Shown here in pieces: positions 17,321 through 27,370 of a DNA stretch of 64,000 nt. Position 1 is the stretch's first letter; every line of letters starts with the position of its first letter. Source of the stretch: Pseudoalteromonas rubra (lineage in GTDB: Bacteria > Pseudomonadota > Gammaproteobacteria > Enterobacterales > Alteromonadaceae); assembly GCF_005887095.1 (NCBI RefSeq), contig NZ_PNCI01000024.1, positions 1 through 64,000 of the forward strand. Direction: 5' to 3'. The notes under the pieces were generated by a model, which saw only the letters and a program-made list of their open reading frames with translations, was not told where the DNA came from and did not search any database. Both the position numbers and the translations under genes were made by a program.

Positions 17321-17794
17321 ATGACTTTACGCACACTGGTTTTGTTGATCACGCATGGCCTGGTTGGGTTTGCTGGCTTCGCAGCCGGTATTTATATGTT
17401 ACCTATTCTAACCGCCCCTCCTGCGCCGAATGAAGGGGTGGTTACTGCTGCATCCCTTGGGGCTGACTATTCAGCACAGTTTCGCAAGTCCTTACAAGGC
17501 AGCGATGCATTGCACTGGGGCGAAGGAATGGTTTCTATCAGCAAAGATCACATTACCCTGCTTGGAGAGCTTGCGCCCGGGCCGGACTATCGCTTATACC
17601 TGTCTCCTCAGTTTGTGGAAACTGAAGCGGACTTTAACCGCCTCAAGAGTACCATGGTTGAGGTCGGTGATATCAAAACCTTTAGTAACTTTGTGGTCGA
17701 TGTACCTAAGCAAATCAATCCGGCAGACTACAATACTGTGATTGTCTGGTGTGAAGCCTTTGGCGAGTTTATAACGGCTGCTCAGTATCAGTAA
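17321..17794 (+). CDS. DM13 domain protein, membrane-anchored
   Basis: A 157-residue protein with an N-terminal hydrophobic helix (about 5-28) and then a DM13 domain. Family features are GEGMVSISKDHITLLGE, APGPDYRLYLSP, KTFSNFVVDVP and the closing VIVWCEAFGEFI with the single conserved Cys. DM13 domains are proposed to take part in redox or electron transfer in the periplasm; direct activity is unproven. It is linked to the preceding membrane protein. ATG follows GAGGAGCA. Confidence 0.85.
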   Translation: MTLRTLVLLITHGLVGFAGFAAGIYMLPILTAPPAPNEGVVTAASLGADYSAQFRKSLQGSDALHWGEGMVSISKDHITLLGELAPGPDYRLYLSPQFVETEADFNRLKSTMVEVGDIKTFSNFVVDVPKQINPADYNTVIVWCEAFGEFITAAQYQ

Positions 17795-17820
17795 TGTGTC
17801 GCATTGTATTCAAAGAAAGT

Positions 17821-17837
17821 GGTGCCATCTTGGCACC
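17821..17837. terminator. Hairpin between convergent genes
   Basis: Perfect arms GGTGCCA and TGGCACC enclose a TCT loop between the stops of the DM13 gene and the 17851-19620 gene. It is likely a bidirectional terminator. Confidence 0.6.
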
Positions 17838-17850
17838 TCTCGTTTCAGGC

Positions 17851-19620
17851 TTAGTCTATTACCGTTCTTGGGGTATTGTGGGCAAACAGGCTCCAGTTCA
17901 CGTCTGTTAATAAGGCATCATCAGGCAACTCTGGACTAAATTGCGTGGTAAAGCTGCCCTGACCATCATAGTTGCGATTACCATAGTCGCCGTTGTACAA
18001 GTGGAATACAACCTGGGCGACCTGTGCGACCAACTCAATGTTGCCATTTTGCCATCTGGCCTGAATATCAGCAGGATATGCGGCAATATTATCCTGCTTA
18101 TAGCCGTTGCCATCAAAATCGTGGAAAATAAGGGTGCCATCGTGCGCCGTCATATAGTCATGGTCGGTCGACGCTATACTATCAATCGTGCCATGCTGGT
18201 AGGTCTTAATAAAGGTGCTGTGACATACATTGGTATCTTCTGTGTTAAAGCTGACTTGTTTCAGATCTGCGGTGCTAAACCCGACAAAACACAGTATTCT
18301 GCCATCTTCTTGTGCTATCAAATTACTGAGTGCCGTGGGTTTTACGGCCGTAACCTTTTCATTATACATAGCGGGTGAATGCCACTTTGTTTGAGGTGCC
18401 TCTACGGTGGTAATGCGACTAGAGTTGTAGTTCTTTTCCACATAGATACCATTGTGTGCGGTGACAAACACCATAAACACATCGTCATTTATCTTGTCGA
18501 CAGAGATAAACTGAACTGGGGAATCAAATTCTCCGAGAATATTATCCGAGTTTCTGGTGTAGACCTTGGCATCATTGGCAGCGATGAGCAGATCACCTGA
18601 ATAGGGGTCGAAGTGAATACTGGTAATGGCCCCTTTTTGAAACTGGCAACAGTCGGTCCAGCCTTTGTTAACATCGCCTATGTTATTTAAATTCAGACTT
18701 TTTATCGTGCCATTTTCGAACGCCGCGTACAGTATTTGCTCTGCCGAGCCACCAACGACGATACTAAAGGGCAGCTCGGACCAAAACGTGGGAAATAGAT
18801 TAACATGAGACCAGTATTCAAATTCATCGCAATACATGGCCAGCTGCACGCCCTCATTTACATAATGAAGCCGGGATACTTGCACTTTAGAGGCCGTGGG
18901 CAGGGCATAGAAAACAGGCGCATCGCCAATGTTTTTGTGTTTTATTGCAAACCCTTTAGAGACGGTTTGCGGTAACTCCCCCAGGCTTGCATAGGAGATT
19001 GCAAAGGTTTTCCCGCCAAGCGTAAAGGCGTGAAGTGATTTAACTGCGCCCTTTGCTTCTGAGGCATCTATACCGTGCTGCCATTTTTTTTGCTTATCAT
19101 TGTAGATGGCAACAGCGCCACCAAGATGATCTTCTTTATGGGTCCAGTCGAAGCTTGGGCTGAGCTCCCATAAGGAGTTTAAGAACGCTGTCCACTCGAA
19201 CTGGCTTTTGGTCACAATTTTGCGATCGCCCATACCGACAAACAAAAAACCATTGACATAGGCCAGTGATAAAATGCCACCAGAAAATCCGGGGGCGGTC
19301 GGATTGTCTTGCAACAATTCAGCCTGCTCGACTCTACCAAAGCCACTGTCGGCGTAGACAATTTTGACCACCAAGTTAGACGATAAACCTAGGAAAAGCA
19401 CGTGCTGGTCATTAATATCGGTCTGAACATTGAGTACTGAAGTAACAAATCCGCCTGCCTGTGCAATTGTTTTAGCGACTTCTGGAAAAGACTCGAACAA
19501 AAACTCTGCGTACTGACTTGGACCATCACTGTAGCTGTCATTCGTTGGTTTATTGTAATTTGACACGTACTGGTAGAAAGAGAAATTATCGACAGCGCTG
19601 TTATTTTGAGCAGTATCCAT
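17851..19620 (-). CDS. Unrecognised 589-residue protein, probably a beta-propeller
   Basis: No signal peptide or membrane helix is visible. The body consists of repeated short strands in the style of a beta-propeller, such as HVLFLGLSSNLVVKIVYADSG, SLAYVNGFLFVGMGDRK, ILYAAFENGTIKSLNLN and GDLLIAANDAKVYTRN, spaced by roughly 40-60 residues. Several Cys occur, including an adjacent pair (DCCQF). No enzyme motif is recognised. It is transcribed divergently from the GDPD lipoprotein gene. The start is ATG 19620, with a weak upstream ribosome site. Confidence 0.6.
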   Translation of the reverse strand: MDTAQNNSAVDNFSFYQYVSNYNKPTNDSYSDGPSQYAEFLFESFPEVAKTIAQAGGFVTSVLNVQTDINDQHVLFLGLSSNLVVKIVYADSGFGRVEQAELLQDNPTAPGFSGGILSLAYVNGFLFVGMGDRKIVTKSQFEWTAFLNSLWELSPSFDWTHKEDHLGGAVAIYNDKQKKWQHGIDASEAKGAVKSLHAFTLGGKTFAISYASLGELPQTVSKGFAIKHKNIGDAPVFYALPTASKVQVSRLHYVNEGVQLAMYCDEFEYWSHVNLFPTFWSELPFSIVVGGSAEQILYAAFENGTIKSLNLNNIGDVNKGWTDCCQFQKGAITSIHFDPYSGDLLIAANDAKVYTRNSDNILGEFDSPVQFISVDKINDDVFMVFVTAHNGIYVEKNYNSSRITTVEAPQTKWHSPAMYNEKVTAVKPTALSNLIAQEDGRILCFVGFSTADLKQVSFNTEDTNVCHSTFIKTYQHGTIDSIASTDHDYMTAHDGTLIFHDFDGNGYKQDNIAAYPADIQARWQNGNIELVAQVAQVVFHLYNGDYGNRNYDGQGSFTTQFSPELPDDALLTDVNWSLFAHNTPRTVID

Positions 19621-19860
19621 TTGGTTTTACCTTAATTTATATGTTGTTAAGAGCTCCTGGCTCATTCGCAGTATCTCGTTCCGGGAGCGTAAATTAAAGG
19701 TAGTGTAATGACATCGTAATGTAGTGATATTTCCTCATGTATTGAGGCGGGGCGTCACAAAACAGTCATTGAGTGTTCCTACTTCGGTAATAGAGCACCT
19801 CTATTGTTATTTCCCTTAAGAATAATAGCGCTTTCTTTTGACGTAAACTTAGGAATAACA

Positions 19861-21291
19861 ATGAAAAAAATAACTTCACTCTCTGCTGTGATCGCGGCTT
19901 TGTTTTTAGCTGGCTGTGATGACGACAAAACCGAAGTGGTTGAGGTAGAAAAAGCGGTTGTTACCACAGACACTAAAACCCAGGTGATAGAAGTCGAAAA
20001 AACGGTAGTTGTCACCGACACGGTCACCGAAATAAAAACAATTGAAGTGCCAGTCGTGGTTGAAGTACCGGCAGGTGGTGCCAATAATATGCAGGTTGGC
20101 ACGCGCCCGGACTTTCTTATCCAGGACATGGATGAAGGCGAGTTAAAAGACAAGCTGGCGCAATGTTCGAACGGCCCATTCTATAAAACTGACTTCTCTA
20201 TTGGTCACCGCGGTGCACCAATGCAATTTCCTGAGCACACTAAAGAGTCTTATCTTGCGGCAGCTAAAATGGGCGCAGGCATTCTTGAGTGTGACGTTAC
20301 CTTTACCAAAGACAAAGAGTTGGTATGTCGTCACTCTCAGTGCGACTTGCATACCACCACGAACATTCTGGAAACTGATTTGGCGCAAAACTGCTCTACG
20401 CCGTTTGAACCTGCGGATCCTGAAAATGGAGTTGTGGCAAAGGCTAAGTGCTGTACCAGTGACATTACCCTGGCAGAATTTAAAACGTTAGAAGGTAAGA
20501 TGGATGCGTCGAACCCAAATGGGACCACCGTTGCTGAGTACATGAATGGCACGTCTAAGTGGCGCACCGACCTGTATGCCAGCCGTGGCACACTTATGAC
20601 TCATGCTGAAAGTATTAACCTATTCAAAGAGTTGGGTGTAAAAATGACACCTGAACTTAAGTCACCATCAGTGACCATGCCTTTCGATGGCTTTTCTCAG
20701 CAAGACTACGCGCAGAAGATGATCGACGAATATAGGGCCGCGGGTGTTGAGCCTAAGCATGTCTGGGCACAGTCGTTTAATCGTGATGACATTAATTACT
20801 GGATTGCGCAAAACCCTGAGTTTGGGACACAGGCAGTGTACCTGGATGACCGTTATGACGCACAAACCGTTGCCAATGAGCAAGGTGTCACACCACAGCA
20901 GCTGGTTAATAACCCTGAGCTGCTTGTTCCAACCATGGCTGAACTGGCGGCTGATGGCGTGAAGATCATCGCACCTCCTATGTGGGTGCTGGTCACCGAA
21001 GAAAATGGTGAGATGGTGCCTTCAGCCTATGCAAAGGCGGCTCGTGAAGCTGGGCTTGGGATCATTACCTGGACGCTGGAGCGTTCCGGTCACCTTGCCA
21101 CCGGCGGTGGTTGGTACTACCAAAGTGTCAATGGTGCACACCGTGGTGAAAGCATGATCAACAATGACGGCGATACCTTTAAGCTACTCGACGTACTGGC
21201 TAAAGACGTGGGAGTAATGGGCGTATTCTCTGACTGGCCTGCAACAACGACCTACTACGCAAGCTGTATGGGCATGCCTGCGAGCATCTGA
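19861..21291 (+). CDS. Glycerophosphodiester phosphodiesterase lipoprotein
   Basis: A 476-residue protein. The lipobox LFLAGC at residue ~19 marks a lipoprotein. A Val/Glu/Thr-rich stalk follows with a twice-repeated VEKxVVxTDT unit (about residues 25-70). The GDPD domain has [19 protein letters not shown] (catalytic HR and EHT) and [24 protein letters not shown] (ExD, H). A second half holds [16 protein letters not shown] and the closing [10 protein letters not shown]. It hydrolyses glycerophosphodiesters to glycerol-3-phosphate and an alcohol at the cell envelope. Inserted Cys-rich segments make it longer than GlpQ. ATG 19861 is the lipoprotein start. Confidence 0.85.
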   Translation: MKKITSLSAVIAALFLAGCDDDKTEVVEVEKAVVTTDTKTQVIEVEKTVVVTDTVTEIKTIEVPVVVEVPAGGANNMQVGTRPDFLIQDMDEGELKDKLAQCSNGPFYKTDFSIGHRGAPMQFPEHTKESYLAAAKMGAGILECDVTFTKDKELVCRHSQCDLHTTTNILETDLAQNCSTPFEPADPENGVVAKAKCCTSDITLAEFKTLEGKMDASNPNGTTVAEYMNGTSKWRTDLYASRGTLMTHAESINLFKELGVKMTPELKSPSVTMPFDGFSQQDYAQKMIDEYRAAGVEPKHVWAQSFNRDDINYWIAQNPEFGTQAVYLDDRYDAQTVANEQGVTPQQLVNNPELLVPTMAELAADGVKIIAPPMWVLVTEENGEMVPSAYAKAAREAGLGIITWTLERSGHLATGGGWYYQSVNGAHRGESMINNDGDTFKLLDVLAKDVGVMGVFSDWPATTTYYASCMGMPASI

Positions 21292-21317
21292 TCCGACACA
21301 CTTGATCTACAATAAAG

Positions 21318-21350
21318 GCCGCAGCTTCGAACCTGAGCTGCGGCTTTTTT
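21318..21350 (+). terminator. Rho-independent terminator after the GDPD gene
   Basis: Arms GCCGCAGC and GCTGCGGC are followed by TTTTTTG. It sits between the convergent GDPD and MipA-like genes. Confidence 0.85.
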
Positions 21351-21354
21351 GTGT

Positions 21355-22125
21355 TTAAAAGAACTTACTGAACAACAAGCGCGCTGCAAAGCTGGCGTCG
21401 TTGTCGACCAGGGGGCTGTTGGTGATGCTGTCGTCAAACCAGGTATAATCAAACGCAAGCTGGGTAAATCCGCCAAAGAAAATAGGCGTTGATATAGAAA
21501 AGCCCAGCGCCACATTGGTGGCATTGTCACCCACATATTGAGGTCGGGCGCTGGTGGCTTCGGACAGTCGAACGCCGTAGTAATAATCAACGTGGTGACT
21601 ATCCAGGTAACTGATGCTCAGGCTAGGTTCATAGAAAAACGGCCCTGACTTAAAGGCTTTGGCAAGACTAGCAGAAACCTCGTAGCCATCTGACTTATCC
21701 AGTACATCGTGAACGGCAGAGACGCCGAACTTCCAGTTTTTACGCTCGTATTTTATGCCAACGCCCGCATCCATGGAAAAGTCGCGCTCTGCCATACCCT
21801 TAAAAACATCGCTGTCGGATTCATCGAACCCCTGAAAGCGGGGCGAAGCCTGTAACACAACCTCGATGTTATTCACTTCCAGAATTTCATAACTGACGAA
21901 GGGGCCGAGTATGGACAGTTTGTCACCCCGATAGCCGAGGATGGGTAACGGGATCACCCGTCTGTCGTAGCCCTGGTAGATTTCTTCACTGACACCCAGT
22001 CCAATACCGTACAAAAACCCTTTAGGTTCCATTTGGGCTCTTAAGGCTCCCCGTTCATCTGTTTGCGCCTGGAGCTGGGCTGAAGCTGCAAGCAAGGTAC
22101 AAATACAAAGCGCGCGTTTTAACAT
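21355..22125 (-). CDS. MipA/OmpV family outer-membrane protein
   Basis: A 256-residue protein with a signal peptide (1-20, ending LQAQ). It then shows the MipA/OmpV pattern: FLYGIGLGVSEEIYQGYDRRVIPLPILGYRGDKLSILGPF near the mature N-terminus, alternating amphipathic strands, and a C-terminal Phe (FSKFF) typical of barrels. Members are porin-like, or scaffold proteins for murein synthesis; the specific role is unknown. It is preceded on the minus strand by the DUF1501 gene, from which it is separated by a large hairpin. Confidence 0.85.
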   Translation of the reverse strand: MLKRALCICTLLAASAQLQAQTDERGALRAQMEPKGFLYGIGLGVSEEIYQGYDRRVIPLPILGYRGDKLSILGPFVSYEILEVNNIEVVLQASPRFQGFDESDSDVFKGMAERDFSMDAGVGIKYERKNWKFGVSAVHDVLDKSDGYEVSASLAKAFKSGPFFYEPSLSISYLDSHHVDYYYGVRLSEATSARPQYVGDNATNVALGFSISTPIFFGGFTQLAFDYTWFDDSITNSPLVDNDASFAARLLFSKFF

Positions 22126-22175
22126 AGTGTATCCTTATCTCGAATTTATATTCTGTTGCCATGAAAGACAGAAGA

Positions 22176-22207
22176 GAGTATGCCTGAGTGTTAACTCAGG
22201 CTTACTC
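22176..22207 (-). terminator. Large hairpin between DUF1501 and MipA-like genes
   Basis: Fourteen-base arms (22176-22189 and 22194-22207) pair with one mismatch around a GTTA loop. It lies downstream of the DUF1501 stop on the minus strand. Only short T-runs follow. Confidence 0.55.
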
Positions 22208-22245
22208 TGGTACGAACTATAGACAAGGATCGTTTAGTCTTGATG

Positions 22246-23598
22246 TCATTTAAACAAAGAAAGTGGGCCACTGAAGTTATTTAGGTTGGGGAACATGGTG
22301 TTCAGTGTACTGGTATCCAAATCCATCCACTGCCCGAGGCTGGCGGCATACTGATCGACAGACGTGGTTGGGATCAGACGGCCGCCCCCTGCGTCCAGCT
22401 CGTGATTGAGTGTTGCTTGCGGAATATCACCATAAATTGTCCCACCGTTGACAGCCCCGCCCATGACAAAGTGATGGCCGGCCCAGCCATGATCGGTTCC
22501 GTCTCCATTGATGGCCAGTGTGCGACCAAAGTCAGAGGCCGTGAACACAGTGACCTGCTCACTCAGATTGAGGCTTTCCATTGCAGTATTAAAGGCCACC
22601 AAAGCGCCATCCAGGACACTGTGCAATTTGGGCAGGTTTTGCGCTTGCCCTGAGTGGGTGTCAAATCCGCCCATAGCGACGACATAAACCTGTCTTGATG
22701 CTCCAAGCTGCTGGCGGGCGGCGATACTTTTACTGACGGTTTGCAATTGTCTGCCCAGCGATGTAGTCGGAAAGTCGGGAAGTGTCACTGTGGTATTGGC
22801 CTGCGCAGCATTAAACTGACTGTTTGCCTGATAGGCATTGTTAATGGCATTAGTGACGTCTTGCTGCAGAAAGTTTTGTGCATTCTGAGGCTGACTACTA
22901 AAATGAGCAACCAGATCAGGGTGGTTGTCAAACTCCTCCAGGGCTTCTATGGTGGCTGCCTGGCCGTCACTGACATGATAGGGTGCGGTTTGTTTACCGG
23001 TCAGCCATAATGCGCCATCTGCCGTGGTAATGGCATTAAACGGGGTGTTGCTGGTCAGACCCTGAGCCATGAGTGCATCATTCATTAAGCCACCCCAACC
23101 AAATTGCGCGCCTTCTGCAGCGCCAGACATCCAGGTTGATTGCTGGTCGTTATGCGAAAACAGCCGTGGTGGCAGTCTTGCGGTGTCTTGAGCAATCATA
23201 GATGCCGTGACGGGGCTGAGTAAGGGCCCCACATTGCCAATGACAGCCAGCTTATTTTGCTGATATAAATTGGCCAGCCCGGCTAATTCCGCAGGCAGGG
23301 CAAAGCGGCGCGAACCGAAGCGCCCGGGTGTGGCAATAGGCAACAAATTAGCCAAAGTGCGTGGCGTTGTATACTTACCCAGCAGGCTTTGACGATGAGT
23401 AGCCCACTGCGTATAGCTTGATTCATCAAAGGGAATGATGGTGTCGTGATTGTCCATACCACCGTACAAAAATACGCAGACCAGAGCTTTATAATCACTA
23501 TTCTGAGCAGGGCTATTCGCCAGTGCCTGGCCTAACTGAAACATCGATGATGCCATTAAAGAGGCACCGCTGAGTTTGATAAAGTCGCGTCTGTTCAT
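22246..23598 (-). CDS. DUF1501 family exported protein
   Basis: A 450-residue protein. The N-terminus MNRRDFIKLSGASLMASS is a twin-arginine-like export signal. The remainder is a DUF1501 domain: ALVCVFLYGGMDNHDTIIPF, FSHNDQQSTWMSG, QVYVVAMGGFDTHSGQ, VTVFTASDFGRTLAINGDGTDHGW and GHHFVMGGAVNGG. The fold is alkaline-phosphatase-like with metal-type Asp/His, but the activity is not established. It almost always pairs with DUF1800, and here the DUF1800 gene ends 10 bases upstream, so the two form an operon. Confidence 0.9.
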   Translation of the reverse strand: MNRRDFIKLSGASLMASSMFQLGQALANSPAQNSDYKALVCVFLYGGMDNHDTIIPFDESSYTQWATHRQSLLGKYTTPRTLANLLPIATPGRFGSRRFALPAELAGLANLYQQNKLAVIGNVGPLLSPVTASMIAQDTARLPPRLFSHNDQQSTWMSGAAEGAQFGWGGLMNDALMAQGLTSNTPFNAITTADGALWLTGKQTAPYHVSDGQAATIEALEEFDNHPDLVAHFSSQPQNAQNFLQQDVTNAINNAYQANSQFNAAQANTTVTLPDFPTTSLGRQLQTVSKSIAARQQLGASRQVYVVAMGGFDTHSGQAQNLPKLHSVLDGALVAFNTAMESLNLSEQVTVFTASDFGRTLAINGDGTDHGWAGHHFVMGGAVNGGTIYGDIPQATLNHELDAGGGRLIPTTSVDQYAASLGQWMDLDTSTLNTMFPNLNNFSGPLSLFK

Positions 23599-23608
23599 AG
23601 CTGTGCTC

Positions 23609-25474
23609 CTATTTTTGGACTAAATAATCGGGCGAAGTCATCACCAGTAAAATGGCGAGGTGTACGAGTCTTACGGGCTCTGCTTCGTCGTTTTGGGCCA
23701 CTGTTTGCAATATGTGCTTAATCTGCTGTTTGCTGGTGGCACTGAGTTGCCCGGCACACAGCAATAGGTCCAGGTGGTTGATTAAGGCATCCGAGTCGCC
23801 TGCTAGTGCCTGTTCTGCGTCGTAGCTTGCCAGAAAGCTTTCCACGGCGTTTTCAGCATTCAGCGGAATATTTTCTTCGTCGTAAACGGCTTGTAGATCT
23901 TCCACATCTACTTCCTGCTGCAGGCCGGTGATGTAGTAAGTCATAAAGTTTGCATAGCCAGTGATGGTGCTGGCATTGGTGATTTGCAACTCAGGAGCCA
24001 CCATGCCATTTGACGCACTCACGCTGCCAGGCGCGGTATAGCCCGGGCGGAAGAAGTTAAAAACACTGGGTGAGCGGTAGGGGTGCTGGCCCAGCATGCT
24101 TGCATCTCGGGTATCCCAGAGCATTTCCTGATATTCAGGGGTGATATTTTTTACTGCAAATGCCCGTGCCCATTGAGTAAAGCGTAAAATAGGCTCGCGG
24201 ATTTTACCGCCGCGATCACTGGCATCTGCCCTGGCTTCTGTATCAAACAAGATGGCTGCCAGTGTTGCCGTTAAATCGCCACGACGGCCATCACCGACCC
24301 CTGTGCCATCGGGCAAAGTGGCGCGACCACTGCTAAAGGCGCTGGCAACACGGGCAACATAGTCAGGTGAAGGGTTTGACATGACCAGTCTCTGGATGAG
24401 CTGTTTAGAGACAAATGGGGGGACATTCGGGTGGGCAAAAATATGGTCCAGCGCCTGAGTTACAGAGGCTTTAGGCCCGGTACCCGCTGCAATGGTGGTG
24501 CCTAAAAAGTGTTTACTTTTCTCGCTGTGGTTTTGTGGGTACACGGCCATCGGCAGGGCAAATTCATTTATTTCAGTTTCTTCCGATGTCTCGTAGTCCA
24601 TGTCTAAGCCGGTAAACACCCGAGCCAGCCCGGTGATGTCCTGGTTGGTGTAGAGTTCTTTGATTGTGCCGCTCTGATCTTGTTGCGGCGTACCATCTTG
24701 ATTCAATGCAACAATGCCAATGGTAAACAATTGCAGTAACTCCCGGGCATAGTTTTCATCTGGCATCCGGCCTGTGACCTCATCTCCTTTGAGATTACCC
24801 ATGTAGGTCAGGTAAAACCCCATGGCAGGAGAATAGGTTACGGCTTCCAGTAGTTCCCGATAGTTGCCAAAGGCATGTTGGATCAGAATATCCTGATATG
24901 AGGCAACCGCTTCGGGAATATCCGTGAGTTCTTCGCCGCCAGCATTCGATACTACCAGTATTTCCGACAGGGCAAATGCCATTCTCTGACGCAACTGATC
25001 TTCGCCGGCGATGGCATTGCGCCAGAAAGCCACACTGGTTGATTCAATATACAGAGCATTAAAATCATCTTCTGCGGTGGGCGGCGGAGTAAACTCGGAC
25101 ACAACGGGCATGATCAGGCTGGGTGGCAACTTTAGCTGTGCTGTGAACCAGTCTGATGCACTTTTCCCTGTGAGCGACGCCAGGTCTTCTGGTCGAGTGC
25201 CAAAAGTGGCCTGCTGTAAAAATCGGGATGTACTGATGGGCGTTTCAAAGGTTTGGTCTGCCAACGGGGTATCGTCGTCCGGTGTGTCGCCGATGCTGCC
25301 ATCGTTGTTGTTTTGATCATCGTTACCCGTACCACCATTGTTTGAATTACCTGAGTCCGGTGAGGAAGGGACGGGGTTATTGGAGGTGTTCTGGCTGCCG
25401 TCACTGCCACCACACCCAGTCAGGCTCATACACAGGCTGAGCAGCAGTATGTTAAGCGGGGTTAATCTAAACAT
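23609..25474 (-). CDS. DUF1800 family lipoprotein
   Basis: A 621-residue protein. The lipobox SLTGCGG at about residue 21 is followed by a low-complexity Asn/Gly/Ser/Asp linker (about 25-70). The DUF1800 domain then begins ISTSRFLQQATFGTRPEDL and includes NYARELLQLFTIGI, HPNVPPFVSKQLIQRLVMSNPSPDYV and LGQHPYRSPSVFNFFRPGY. Function is unknown; the DUF1800/DUF1501 pair is thought to be exported together. It is the first gene of that operon, with its promoter in the region that also holds the 122-bp tandem array. Confidence 0.9.
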   Translation of the reverse strand: MFRLTPLNILLLSLCMSLTGCGGSDGSQNTSNNPVPSSPDSGNSNNGGTGNDDQNNNDGSIGDTPDDDTPLADQTFETPISTSRFLQQATFGTRPEDLASLTGKSASDWFTAQLKLPPSLIMPVVSEFTPPPTAEDDFNALYIESTSVAFWRNAIAGEDQLRQRMAFALSEILVVSNAGGEELTDIPEAVASYQDILIQHAFGNYRELLEAVTYSPAMGFYLTYMGNLKGDEVTGRMPDENYARELLQLFTIGIVALNQDGTPQQDQSGTIKELYTNQDITGLARVFTGLDMDYETSEETEINEFALPMAVYPQNHSEKSKHFLGTTIAAGTGPKASVTQALDHIFAHPNVPPFVSKQLIQRLVMSNPSPDYVARVASAFSSGRATLPDGTGVGDGRRGDLTATLAAILFDTEARADASDRGGKIREPILRFTQWARAFAVKNITPEYQEMLWDTRDASMLGQHPYRSPSVFNFFRPGYTAPGSVSASNGMVAPELQITNASTITGYANFMTYYITGLQQEVDVEDLQAVYDEENIPLNAENAVESFLASYDAEQALAGDSDALINHLDLLLCAGQLSATSKQQIKHILQTVAQNDEAEPVRLVHLAILLVMTSPDYLVQK

Positions 25475-25598
25475 GGTTTCACTCTCTTACTTAGGGATAG
25501 ATTAAGTCTAGAGTGAAATGCACCGAAACGGTCATACAGTTATCATACGGGTTGTTTACAAAATTGTATGCTACTGGCAACGCCTTCGTTCAATTTGG

Positions 25599-25931
25599 CT
25601 TTTTCGCTACGCTTGGTGGTTCCCGGCTCGGGGGCCGGGATGACGGATCTCAATACAATCTCGGTCATTCTGTGCACCGGCACGGGAGTCGCTTATCGAC
25701 AGCGTTTTAGTTCTACTTAGCTTTTTCGCTACGCTTGGTGGTTCCCGGCTCGGGGGCCGGGATGACGGATCTCAATACAGTCTCGGTCATTCCGTGCACT
25801 GACACGGGAGTCGCTTATCGACAGCGTTTTAGTTCTACTTAGCTTTTTCGCTACGCTTGGTGGTGTCCGGCTCGGGGGCCGGGATGACGGATCTCAATAC
25901 AGTCTCGGTCATTCTGTGCACCGGCACGGGG
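25599..25931. repeat. Tandem array, three copies of a 122-bp unit
   Basis: Units begin CTTTTTCGCTACGCTTGGTG at 25599, 25721 and 25843, a constant 122-bp period; the third is incomplete. They differ by only a few bases. Each contains GCTCGGGGGCCGGGATGACGG followed about 15-20 bases later by TCTCGGTCATT, the same pair of blocks seen at 30358-30440. The array fills most of the gap between the sensor kinase stop and the DUF1800 promoter. Confidence 0.95.
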
Positions 25932-25987
25932 GGACGAAGTAGCGAAGTGTGCTTTGGCGGTAAATAAGTGACTTACATCAGCTATAA

Positions 25988-27370
25988 CTAATCACTCCGT
26001 GCAGAGCGTGTGGGGATCTCAATATTAAATACGGCACCGGGCTGTTGTTCAAGCAGGCAAAGCTGTGCTTTATGTACGTCGCAAATGGCCCGCACTATGC
26101 TTAGCCCAAGGCCGTTACCAGGGCGGCCACGGCTGATATCAGCACGATAGAACTTATCAAATACTTTGTGCTGGTCACCCAGCGGGATCCCGGGGCCATC
26201 GTCACCAATCTGCAGCAAGGCGCTGTCGGTATGACTTTGTAGCCTCAGCCAGACATGCGACTGTTCATGACTATGCTCCAGCGCGTTTTCCAACAAATTA
26301 CAGATCAGTTGGCCCAACAGGTCTTTGTCGCCGTGGCAGTGTACTGATGGCACAATGGATACATCAAAACGGCGGCCACTGTCTTCAAAGACGGGCAGGT
26401 AGCTTTGTGCCAGTTCATCGAGTAATGCCGACAAATCAAACGTTTTGAAGCCCTGTATATGTTTGCCCGACTCAATGGCATTGAGTCGCACCAGATTGTT
26501 AAATGTATTGATGACCTGAGCCAGCTCACTGCTTGCTTTATCAATATGGCCTTGCAGTGCAGCCGTGTCGTCGAGGTCCTGATACATACTCTGAAGGCGG
26601 TTGGAAATCCGCGATAAAGGGGTTTTCAGGTCATGAGCAATGCCCACTGACATGGTTTTCATATTGCCGTGCAGGCGGGTTATTTCGTCCAGCATCTGGT
26701 TGATAGCAAGGCTGAGCGCCACAATATCGGGGTGAGAGGTAGAGACTTCAGTGCGTTTTGAATCGGGTGAGTGTGCCACTTTTGCCAACTGAGCCGATAA
26801 ATCCTCTAGCGGGCGGGTTCGTTTGAGCTGCAGCCATACAATCACAGCCAAAGTGAACGGCAGGCTCAACAGAGCAAACCACCCTAAGAGCTGCTCATAA
26901 AACTCGGCTTTTTGAGCATGCATGTCGTCGCGTTTTTGCCAGTAATCAATATGTAAGCCATCGGGTAAATCGAGCCTGGCAGACAGCAGTTCTATGTCGC
27001 CTTCTTCATCAAAAGAAACATTTTGCCATTGTGCAGAGGTTGCAACGCTTAGCTCTGTGCTGGCGCCAAAAAGTAGCTTGTCCTGCTCATATATGGCAAC
27101 CAGCCAGCCGTCATCAAGCAGATGTGCCCGTGCCTCGGTGTCGGACCAGATCACGTCCTCATCCAGTTCGAACTCTTGCAACACGTGCTCAAGGCCGTGC
27201 TCATCGAGCATTATCTTAACCTCAGCCAGAAACTCGCTAAATTCGCTCTGCTGCTCCTGTTTGTCCTGCCAAACAAGTAACTGACTGATGATCCATAGCA
27301 GCAACAGCATGCCTGCCCAAAGTGTGCCACCCACCAGGGTCGTTTGTGTCAGGTGATAACGGCTAATCAT
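25988..27370 (-). CDS. Sensor histidine kinase
   Basis: A 460-residue inner-membrane kinase. Two membrane helices (about 11-33 and 162-182) flank a periplasmic sensor of ~125 acidic residues. A HAMP-like linker follows, then HisKA with phospho-acceptor His in SVGIAHDLKTPLSRI, and HATPase_c with NLLENALEHS (N box), IGDDGPGIP (G1) and GNGLGLSI (G2). It overlaps the response regulator gene by 8 bases, so translation is coupled. The stimulus is unknown. Confidence 0.92.
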   Translation of the reverse strand: MISRYHLTQTTLVGGTLWAGMLLLLWIISQLLVWQDKQEQQSEFSEFLAEVKIMLDEHGLEHVLQEFELDEDVIWSDTEARAHLLDDGWLVAIYEQDKLLFGASTELSVATSAQWQNVSFDEEGDIELLSARLDLPDGLHIDYWQKRDDMHAQKAEFYEQLLGWFALLSLPFTLAVIVWLQLKRTRPLEDLSAQLAKVAHSPDSKRTEVSTSHPDIVALSLAINQMLDEITRLHGNMKTMSVGIAHDLKTPLSRISNRLQSMYQDLDDTAALQGHIDKASSELAQVINTFNNLVRLNAIESGKHIQGFKTFDLSALLDELAQSYLPVFEDSGRRFDVSIVPSVHCHGDKDLLGQLICNLLENALEHSHEQSHVWLRLQSHTDSALLQIGDDGPGIPLGDQHKVFDKFYRADISRGRPGNGLGLSIVRAICDVHKAQLCLLEQQPGAVFNIEIPTRSARSD

